From the NCBI GenBank assembly GCA_937958315.1, contig CALFGH010000271.1, positions 1 through 20,290 of the forward strand: a DNA stretch of 20,290 bases, written 5' to 3'. A program made the position numbers and the translations under genes. How positions within the stretch are numbered: position 1 is the stretch's first letter; the number at the start of each line of letters is the position of its first letter. Below the pieces are notes generated by a model. The model was not told the DNA's origin and did not search any database. It saw only the letters and a list, made by a program, of their open reading frames with translations. Shown here in pieces: positions 15,452 to 20,290 of this stretch. The stretch is from an uncultured Collinsella sp. (GTDB lineage: Bacteria > Actinomycetota > Coriobacteriia > Coriobacteriales > Coriobacteriaceae).

Positions 15452-16228
15452 ATGCCCCGATGTGCCCGCGCCGTTTCTCTCACCGGCTATTACCACGTCT
15501 ATGACCGCGGCAATTCTAAACAGATAATTTTTGAAGATGACTCCGACCGCTATCGGTTCTTATCTGATATCTCGGACCGATTCGCTCGCCATGAAGTGGC
15601 GGTGTTGGCTTGGTGCCTTATGGACAATCACTTCCATTTGATGGTTGATGATCCGTTTGACAATCTTTCAAAGGCAATGCAGTGCGCATTGACGGCGTAT
15701 GCTAAGTATTTCAATGGGAAAACGGGGAGAACGGGGCATCTGTTTGACAATCGCTATTCGCGGGTCGCGGTTGAGTCGGACACGCAGGCAGTGCAGCTGC
15801 TCGACTATATTCATCTCAATCCCGTGAAGGGTGCGCTTGACTCGCTCGAGGCGTACCGCTGGTCAAGCTATAAGGCATATCAGCTGGGCTATGATCCCTT
15901 TGACATCTGTGATGCGGCCCCTATGCTCGATGTTGTCGGAGGCTCCCGTCGCTATTGCGAGCATCTCAAGAAAGTTGGCGGGCGCATCTGGTCAGTGGAG
16001 GTTCTTCCGCGCCGGCGGATCCCCGATGAGGAGGCTCTTTCCGTTGCGCGCGAAGTCCTGCCGAGCATAGATCCTGCGCTGCTCAAGGCCCTGCCACGCC
16101 CCGAACGCGATGCCTGCCTGCTGAGGCTCAGGCGGGCACATCTCACGGTCAAGCAAATTGCCCGTATCACCGGTATCGGCGCCACAAGCGTGACCAAGGC
16201 TACTGCAAGCTGGAAGGATGCAGCGTGA
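15452..16228 (+). CDS. REP-associated tyrosine transposase (RAYT, Y1/IS200-like)
   Basis: A 258-residue single-strand DNA endonuclease of the Y1 transposase superfamily. The metal-binding HUH motif is H60-F-H62 in WCLMDNHFHLMV. The nucleophile tyrosine is Y83 or Y86 in LTAYAKYFN, followed by the family's TGRTGHLFDNRY and, further on, YIHLNPVKG and WSSYKAY. The C terminus (about 226-252: HLTVKQIARITGIGATSVTK) looks like an added helix-turn-helix. The ORF is intact. ATG 15452 follows AAGGAGAGG; a TTG at 15437 would cover that site. It is flanked by two inverted REP-like elements, which RAYTs of known type bind and cut. Unlike an IS, RAYTs are usually single-copy and domesticated; whether this one moves is unknown. 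Confidence 0.9.
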   Translation: MPRCARAVSLTGYYHVYDRGNSKQIIFEDDSDRYRFLSDISDRFARHEVAVLAWCLMDNHFHLMVDDPFDNLSKAMQCALTAYAKYFNGKTGRTGHLFDNRYSRVAVESDTQAVQLLDYIHLNPVKGALDSLEAYRWSSYKAYQLGYDPFDICDAAPMLDVVGGSRRYCEHLKKVGGRIWSVEVLPRRRIPDEEALSVAREVLPSIDPALLKALPRPERDACLLRLRRAHLTVKQIARITGIGATSVTKATASWKDAA

Positions 16229-16269
16229 GATAGGGGCCGTAGCCGATCGGGACGCCGCATGCGTGCGTC

Positions 16270-16320
16270 ATGTCTGTCCCCAATGAGTGAAAACACTCAT
16301 GCAAGTCTGTCCCCAATGAG
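16270..16320. repeat. REP-like hairpin element, right copy
   Basis: Inverse of 15273-15323 with three differences. The hairpin is ATGAGTG-AAAA-CACTCAT (16283-16300), and both copies of GTCTGTCCCCAATGAG are intact, whereas the left element has one changed base in its inner copy. Confidence 0.85.
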
Positions 16321-16334
16321 TGCCCAATGAGTGC
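16313..16334 (+). repeat. 11-base tandem duplication at the right edge of the element
   Basis: CCAATGAGTGC occurs twice in direct tandem (16313-16323 and 16324-16334). The second copy is a truncated piece of the REP-like core and may mark a past slippage or partial insertion event. Confidence 0.6.
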
Positions 16335-16367
16335 AAAAAGGCGCCCTCCGTAGGGGAGAGCGCCTTT
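16335..16367 (-). terminator. Intrinsic terminator of rpmB
   Basis: AAAGGCGC (16337-16344) pairs with GCGCCTTT (16360-16367), extended by CTCC/GGAG after one mismatch. On the minus strand the stem is followed by a run of five T (16335-16339 on the + strand are A). It ends the rpmB message; the reverse orientation has only CTTTGG and is weaker. Confidence 0.85.
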
Positions 16368-16435
16368 GGTAAGTTCTATGTGAACGCGAGGTCTTTGACC
16401 CGGAGAGTCCGAGGTACTTGTTGGTAAGACCTTAT

Positions 16436-16624
16436 TTAGGAGCGCGCAACCTTGCCGGACTTGAGGCAGGTGGAGCAAACGTTCATCTTGCGACGGTGAC
16501 CATCGACGACGACGTAGACGCGCTGGATGTTGGGGCGGAACTTACGGTTGGTGACGCGGTGAGAGTGGCTGATGGAGCGACCGGCAACGGGGTGCTTACC
16601 GCAAACTTCGCAAACTTTGGACAT
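16436..16624 (-). CDS. rpmB: 50S ribosomal protein L28, four-cysteine form
   Basis: Small basic large-subunit protein of 62 residues. It starts MSKVCEVCGKHPVAGRSISH, carries the conserved SHRVTNRKFRPNIQRV and ends NVCSTCLKSGKVARS. Two CxxC pairs (VCEVC and VCSTC) make the zinc-binding form; some bacteria also have a cysteine-free paralogue made under zinc limitation. I chose the ATG at 16624 because AAGGAGGG is just upstream and the family begins at MSK; a longer in-frame start would run through that site. It is transcribed alone. Confidence 0.95.
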   Translation of the reverse strand: MSKVCEVCGKHPVAGRSISHSHRVTNRKFRPNIQRVYVVVDGHRRKMNVCSTCLKSGKVARS

Positions 16625-16678
16625 AACTGACCCTCCTTGGGCGACAAACGAACATGTCGCGTTAACAAACAAGCCTGA

Positions 16679-16687
16679 ACTATAGCA
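16679..16687 (-). promoter_or_regulatory. Extended -10 promoter of rpmB
   Basis: On the minus strand it reads TGCTATAGT, an extended -10 element. The -35 position has no close match. Transcription would start near 16672, about 48 bases before the ATG. Confidence 0.55.
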
Positions 16688-16815
16688 CAGAAGCAGCTCC
16701 CTGTGCGTAATCTACACAGAGATATTTCTCTTTTGGCGATAGTGCCCACGCCACGGCCCTGGACGTAGATCCGATTTGCGTGCAGCAGAGGGGATTATGC
16801 CAGCTCGTGTGTGCG

Positions 16816-16930
16816 TTTTCAAGCTCGTCCCACAAATATATATAGGTTTATTGAGCATTGGGCTCCGTTTACGGAATGCTCTGTATTTATGCTCGCAATT
16901 CAGCTTGAGGTTGGCTACACTATCCCTTGA
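16816..16930 (+). promoter_or_regulatory. Probable promoter region of the pyr operon
   Basis: Two candidates. One is TTTTCA (16816-16821) with TATATA (16839-16844) at 17-base spacing. The other is a -10-like TACACT (16916-16921) that would start transcription right before the attenuator but has only a poor -35 (TCGCAA, 16893-16898). Between them lies a hairpin GAGCATT/AATGCTC (16853-16859 with 16875-16881) with a nested CCGT/ACGG. I cannot decide between them. The remaining stretch from 16688 to 16815 shows nothing else I can name. Confidence 0.35.
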
Positions 16931-17037
16931 CCATTAAAGGGGTACGAGATACCCACATGGAATTACATAGCTGCCAAAGAGCAGCCCTTCCTGTGGGTGT
17001 CTGGTTCCGCTTTGAGCGGTCGGGCATCTATTTTTTT
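16931..17037 (+). promoter_or_regulatory. Candidate PyrR-dependent attenuator in the pyr leader
   Basis: Three mutually exclusive structures can be drawn. (1) CCAT/ATGG (16931-16934 with 16957-16960) plus GGGTA/TACCC (16940-16944 with 16950-16954), a hairpin with loop CGAGA. (2) GATACCCACA/TGTGGGTGTC (16948-16957 with 16992-17001), enclosing a GCTGC/GCAGC hairpin. (3) A terminator stem 16996-17004 with 17020-17028 (several G-T pairs), topped by CCGCT/AGCGG, then TATTTTTTT. Structure 2 blocks 3, and structure 1 blocks 2, which is the anti-antiterminator, antiterminator, terminator logic of PyrR. The GAGA in the loop recalls the PyrR site, but the full consensus is not matched. Confidence 0.75.
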
Positions 17038-17055
17038 GACTGTGTCAGCAGTCAA
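17036..17055 (+). other. Hairpin between the terminator T-tract and the pyrR ribosome binding site
   Basis: TTGACTG (17036-17042) pairs with CAGTCAA (17049-17055), loop TGTCAG. It reuses the last bases of the T-tract and ends about nine bases before the ribosome binding site AGGAAGGAG (17064-17072). Confidence 0.5.
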
Positions 17056-17076
17056 GACATGTGAGGAAGGAGATCG

Positions 17077-17661
17077 ATGGGCACGACTTCCCCCAAGGCG
17101 GTCATTATGGACGAGACCGCCGTCAATCGAGCGATGACCCGCATCGCGCACGAGATTCTCGAGCGCAACGAGGGCTGTGAAGACCTCGCTCTGGTCGGCA
17201 TCGTCACGCGCGGCGACCTTCTGGCAAAGAAGCTCGCCGAGGAGATCAAGGAGATCGAGGGCGTCGACGTTCCGCTCGGCAGTCTCGACATCAGCTTCTA
17301 CCGCGATGACTACGCTACCAATTTCGCTCCCGCGATCCACGCCACCAACATTCCCTTCAGTGTCGACGGCAAGCGCGTCGTGCTGGTGGACGACATCCTG
17401 TACACGGGTCGTACCATCCGCGCCGCTCTGGACGCCGTCATGGATCTGGGCCGTCCGAGCCGTATTGAGCTGGCAGTCCTCGTTGACCGCGGCCACCGTG
17501 AGCTCCCTATCTCGCCGGACTTTGTCGGCAAGAACGTTCCCTCGTCGCACGAGGAGAACGTGCACCTATATATGAAGGAAGTCGACGGCCGTACCGCCGT
17601 CGAGATCAACGACGTCGCGCCGGGTTCCCACGTGGGCTCCGCGCCGCTGGGAGGTGAGTAG
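17077..17661 (+). CDS. pyrR: PyrR, pyr operon attenuation protein / uracil phosphoribosyltransferase
   Basis: RNA-binding regulator that senses UMP against PRPP and controls pyrimidine genes; many members also convert uracil and PRPP to UMP. It has 194 residues, the usual length. The PRPP-binding loop is at about 101-113 (VVLVDDILYTGRT). Other family marks are LALVGIVTRGDLLAKKL and the LDISFYRDDY strand. ATG 17077 follows AAGGAG with four bases between. It is the first gene of the operon, just after a leader that can fold as a terminator, which fits self-control of the operon by attenuation. Its last codons overlap the ribosome binding site of pyrB. Confidence 0.95.
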   Translation: MGTTSPKAVIMDETAVNRAMTRIAHEILERNEGCEDLALVGIVTRGDLLAKKLAEEIKEIEGVDVPLGSLDISFYRDDYATNFAPAIHATNIPFSVDGKRVVLVDDILYTGRTIRAALDAVMDLGRPSRIELAVLVDRGHRELPISPDFVGKNVPSSHEENVHLYMKEVDGRTAVEINDVAPGSHVGSAPLGGE

Positions 17662-17665
17662 TACC

Positions 17666-18610
17666 GTGGCGTTCAACCATAAGCACCTGATCGACATTAC
17701 CGAGTACTCCGAAGAGGACATCAAGCTCATCCTCGAGACCGCCAAGGCGTTCTCCGAGGTCAACGAGCGTGCGATCAAGAAGGTCCCCACGCTCAAGGGT
17801 AAGACCATCGTCAATATGTTCAACGAGCCCTCGACGCGTACCCGCAGCTCTTTCGAACTCGCCGAGAAGCGTCTTTCGGCCGACAGCCTCAACTTTGGTG
17901 GCTCCTCGACCTCCACGGTCAAGGGCGAGAGCCTCGTTGACACCGTCGAGACCCTCAACGCCTATAAGATCGACTGCATCGTCGTGCGCGATAAGCACGC
18001 CGGCGCCCCCTACATCGTCACGCAGAACTCGCCCGCAAGCGTCATCTGCGCCGGTGATGGCAAGCACAACCATCCCACGCAAGCCCTGCTCGACCTGTAC
18101 ACCATCTGGGAGCACAAGGGCGACTTCCACGGTCTGAAGGTCGCTGTCGTCGGCGATATCGCCCACTCCCGCGTGTGCGGCTCGCTGATCCCCGCCCTTA
18201 AGATCATGGGCTGCGAGACCTACGCCGTCGCCCCCGGCACGCTGCTGCCGCCGGCGCCCGAGGTCCTGGGCTGCGACCACGTGACGAGCGACCTCGATTC
18301 CGTCCTGCCCGAGCTGGACGTCGTCTACATGCTGCGCGTGCAGCAGGAGCGCCTCGAAGGTGCCCCGTTCCCGACCATTCGCGAGTACCACAAGCTCTTC
18401 GGCCTGACCAAGGACCGCGAGAAGCTCATGAAGCCCGATGCGATCATCTGCCACCCGGGCCCCATCAACCGCGGCGTCGAGTTCGACTCTTATATGGCCG
18501 ACCACCCGCAACGCTCCGTCATCCTGGAGCAGGTCTACGCCGGTATCTGCGTGCGTATGGCTATCCTGTATCTGCTGCTTGGAGGTGCCGATAATGGCCT
18601 TGCTTCTTAA
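17666..18610 (+). CDS. pyrB: Aspartate carbamoyltransferase, catalytic chain
   Basis: Condenses carbamoyl phosphate with aspartate, the first committed step of pyrimidine synthesis. It has 314 residues, full length. The carbamoyl phosphate loop is at 54-60 (EPSTRTR), and the active-site lysine supplied by a neighbouring subunit is K86 (STSTVKGES). Other motifs are HNHPTQALLDLYTI, VYMLRVQQERL and CHPGPINRGVE. I prefer GTG 17666 because GGAGGT (17650-17655) is ten bases upstream. GTG 17654 would add four residues but overlaps that site. No pyrI regulatory chain is seen. It overlaps pyrC by 17 bases. Confidence 0.96.
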   Translation: MAFNHKHLIDITEYSEEDIKLILETAKAFSEVNERAIKKVPTLKGKTIVNMFNEPSTRTRSSFELAEKRLSADSLNFGGSSTSTVKGESLVDTVETLNAYKIDCIVVRDKHAGAPYIVTQNSPASVICAGDGKHNHPTQALLDLYTIWEHKGDFHGLKVAVVGDIAHSRVCGSLIPALKIMGCETYAVAPGTLLPPAPEVLGCDHVTSDLDSVLPELDVVYMLRVQQERLEGAPFPTIREYHKLFGLTKDREKLMKPDAIICHPGPINRGVEFDSYMADHPQRSVILEQVYAGICVRMAILYLLLGGADNGLAS

Positions 18611-19883
18611 GAATGCCCACGTCGTCGACCCGTCCGTCGAGCTTGACGGTGTCGTTGACGTCCTGATTGACGGCGACAAGATCGCCGAGGTCGGCGAGAA
18701 TCTCGCCGTCGAGGGAGCCGAGGTCCGCGACCTTTCCGGCAAGTACCTCGTCCCCGGCCTGGTTGATATGCACGTTCACCTTCGCGAGCCCGGCTATGAG
18801 GTCAAAGAGGACATCGAGAGCGGCACCCGCGCAGCTGCCAAGGGCGGCTTCACCGGCGTGTGCGCCATGCCCAACACCGATCCCGTCACCGATAACGGCA
18901 CCGTCGTGGAGTTCGTCAAGTCCCGCGCTGCCGAGGTCGGTCACTGCCGCGTCTATCCGTCGGGCGCCATGACCCGCGGCCTTAAGGGCGAGGCCATGTC
19001 CGAGATGGGCGATATGGTCGCCCACGGCGCCGTCGCCTTCACCGACGATGGTCGCGGCGTGCAGGGCGCGGGCATGCTCCGTCGCTGCATGGACTACGGC
19101 AAGATGTTCGGCAAGGTCTTTATGAGCCACTGCCAGGACGAGGACCTGGTCGGCCATGGCCAGATCAACGAGGGCAAGGTCTCGACCCGTCTGGCCCTCG
19201 AGGGCTGGCCGGCCGCCGGCGAGGAGCTTCAGATCGCCCGCGACATCGAGATTGCCAAGCTGACCGGTGCCAAGCTGCACATCCAGCACATCTCCACCGC
19301 TCACGGCCTCGAGCTCGTGCGTGCCGGTAAGGCCGCCGGTGTCCAGGTAACCTGCGAGGCCACCCCGCACCACATGTTCCTGACCGAGAACGACTTGGAC
19401 GAGACCTACAACACCTCGCTCAAGGTCAATCCGCCGCTGCGCACCGACGAGGACGCCGAGGCCATCCGTCAGGGCGTCATCGACGGTACCGTCGACGTGA
19501 TCGTTACCGATCACGCTCCGCACACCCCGTGGGAGAAGGCCCGCGAGTTCGAGCTCGCACCCTTTGGCATGATCGGCCTCGAGACCTCGCTGTCGCTCGT
19601 GCTCACCGAGCTGGTCAACACGGGCAAGATGAGCATGGGCCGCATGGTCGAGCTCATGGCCATCAAACCGCGTGAGATCCTGGGCCTCGACCAGGTTCAG
19701 GTCAAGGCGGGCTCCGTTGCCGACCTGACCGTGTTCGACCCCTCCGTAACCTGGACGGTCGGCGAGGACGGTTACGAGTCGCGCGCCGAGAACTCCGGTT
19801 TTGCCGGCCGTACGCTCACCGGTCGAGCCACCGATGTGTTTGTCGGCGGTAAACAGACGCTTGCCGACGGCTGCATCTGCTAG
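18594..19883 (+). CDS. pyrC: Dihydroorotase, class I
   Basis: Zinc enzyme that cyclises carbamoyl aspartate to dihydroorotate. It has 429 residues. Metal ligands are H60 and H62 in DMHVHLREPG, later histidines in FMSHCQDE and HIQHIS, and the catalytic aspartate in VTDHAPHTPW. The AFTDDGRGVQ segment gives the bridging aspartate used in class I enzymes in place of carboxylated lysine. ATG 18594 has GGAGG at 18580-18584 and lies inside the end of pyrB, so the two are translationally coupled. Confidence 0.96.
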   Translation: MALLLKNAHVVDPSVELDGVVDVLIDGDKIAEVGENLAVEGAEVRDLSGKYLVPGLVDMHVHLREPGYEVKEDIESGTRAAAKGGFTGVCAMPNTDPVTDNGTVVEFVKSRAAEVGHCRVYPSGAMTRGLKGEAMSEMGDMVAHGAVAFTDDGRGVQGAGMLRRCMDYGKMFGKVFMSHCQDEDLVGHGQINEGKVSTRLALEGWPAAGEELQIARDIEIAKLTGAKLHIQHISTAHGLELVRAGKAAGVQVTCEATPHHMFLTENDLDETYNTSLKVNPPLRTDEDAEAIRQGVIDGTVDVIVTDHAPHTPWEKAREFELAPFGMIGLETSLSLVLTELVNTGKMSMGRMVELMAIKPREILGLDQVQVKAGSVADLTVFDPSVTWTVGEDGYESRAENSGFAGRTLTGRATDVFVGGKQTLADGCIC

Positions 19884-19903
19884 CATAGCCTTATCGCTTT
19901 TGT

Positions 19904-19936
19904 GCGCGGCGCCCTTGCGGTGCCGCGCTTTCTGTT
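19904..19936 (+). other. GC-rich hairpin between pyrC and pyrK, possible terminator or attenuator
   Basis: GCGCGGC (19904-19910) pairs with GCCGCGC (19922-19928), extended inward by G-T and two G-C pairs to a ten-base stem with a five-base loop. The tail is TTTCTGTT, an imperfect T-tract. Read-through must occur for pyrK to be expressed, unless pyrK has its own promoter in the 92-base gap. Confidence 0.5.
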
Positions 19937-19975
19937 CGTTTGGACCATGCAACCGCATGGGGGATTGGAGCGTCT

Positions 19976-20290
19976 ATGCCCACACCTTCCACTGCACGCA
20001 TGCACGACTTCGAGGTCGTCTCGAACCGGGAGATCGCCGACGGCATCTTCTCGCTCGTCATCTCGGCCCCCAAGCTTGCAAGTGCGCTCAAGCCCGGTCA
20101 GTTTGTGAACATTGCCGTACCCGGCGATGCGTCCTCGCTGCTTCGCGTGCCCCTGAGCTACTATCGCGCCGACGCCCGGGCCGGCACCGTCGAGCTGTGG
20201 TACGCCGTCGTGGGCGACGACACCCGTCGCCTGTCGCAGATGGGCCCCGGTTCCAAGTCCAACCTGCTGGGCCCTGGCGGCCGCGGCTGG
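19976..20290 (+). CDS. pyrK: Dihydroorotate dehydrogenase electron transfer subunit (3' partial)
   Basis: FAD and [2Fe-2S] subunit that lets the class 1B dihydroorotate dehydrogenase PyrD use NAD. The first 105 residues are in the window and it runs off the right edge. Visible are the start of the ferredoxin-reductase beta barrel (DFEVVSNREIADGIFSLVIS, KPGQFVNIAVPG), the FAD motif R57-V-P-L-S61-Y, and NLLGPGGRGW, which resembles the usual LGPLGNGF. ATG 19976 follows TTGGAG (19965-19970). Next to pyrC the identity is well supported; a pyrD partner is expected just past the window. Confidence 0.88.
   Translation, partial: MPTPSTARMHDFEVVSNREIADGIFSLVISAPKLASALKPGQFVNIAVPGDASSLLRVPLSYYRADARAGTVELWYAVVGDDTRRLSQMGPGSKSNLLGPGGRGW

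Larger units (their letters stand above)
15273..16320. mobile_element. RAYT gene with paired inverted REP-like elements
   Basis: The unit runs from one REP-like element to the other, with the transposase between them and nothing else inside. No target-site duplication is apparent just outside the repeats, as expected for HUH single-strand transposition. It sits between adhE and rpmB, both on the minus strand with their own promoters or terminators, so insertion would be neutral. Confidence 0.7.

Noticed and set aside
15270..16334. CRISPR-like reading of the repeated CATTGGGGACAGAC motif
   Set aside because: Only a few copies, arranged as inverted foldbacks around a transposase and without regular unique spacers; no cas genes.
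16816..16890. AT-rich stretch with ATATATATA as a possible origin or attachment site
   Set aside because: Too short, with no iterons, DnaA boxes or integrase next to it; better explained as pyr promoter material.
18561..19958. A 465-residue minus-strand open frame across pyrC
   Set aside because: Mirror of pyrC codon bias; the + strand carries all dihydroorotase ligands and a proper start.

Overview
The window looks like a chromosome segment from a high-GC, anaerobic member of the Coriobacteriia, most likely Collinsella or a close relative. That placement is inferred from gene content, base and codon use and protein flavour; no database search was possible. The protein-coding parts are ordinary core genome. 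The unusual material sits in the leaders, in one small mobile-type element and in one protease with an inserted domain.

Positions 1-11515, all on the + strand: the end of trmFO, a Xer-type tyrosine recombinase, then rpsB-tsf (with its own promoter, a structured leader and a strong terminator), then a tightly packed run pyrH-frr-uppS-cdsA-dxr-rseP-ispG-proS ending in an intrinsic terminator at 11473-11517. This run joins translation (S2, EF-Ts, ribosome recycling, ProRS), UMP phosphorylation, lipid carrier and phospholipid precursors (UppS, CdsA) and the MEP isoprenoid pathway (Dxr, IspG) that feeds UppS. The site-2 protease in the middle carries about 115 extra residues, including a winged-helix-like segment.

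Positions 11542-15260, on the - strand: a bifunctional aldehyde/alcohol dehydrogenase (adhE) followed downstream by a small phosphotransferase of the APH fold. They probably share a transcript that ends at a bidirectional terminator facing proS. A perfect 12-bp inverted repeat lies upstream of the adhE promoter.

Positions 15270-16334: a REP-associated tyrosine transposase (RAYT) gene flanked by two 51-nt REP-like hairpin elements in inverted orientation (48 of 51 positions identical), with truncated extra copies of the repeat core on each side. Positions 16335-16687, - strand: rpmB (ribosomal protein L28, four-cysteine form) with its own promoter and terminator.

Positions 16816-20290, + strand: the pyrimidine biosynthesis operon pyrR-pyrB-pyrC-pyrK (pyrK runs off the window). 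Its leader can fold into a three-way mutually exclusive set of hairpins ending in an intrinsic terminator, as expected for PyrR-controlled attenuation. A further GC-rich hairpin lies between pyrC and pyrK.

I did not find a wholly new multi-gene system. The items most worth a second look are the RAYT with its paired REP elements, the domain insertion in the site-2 protease, the pyr attenuator, and the apparent ATA start of the recombinase.
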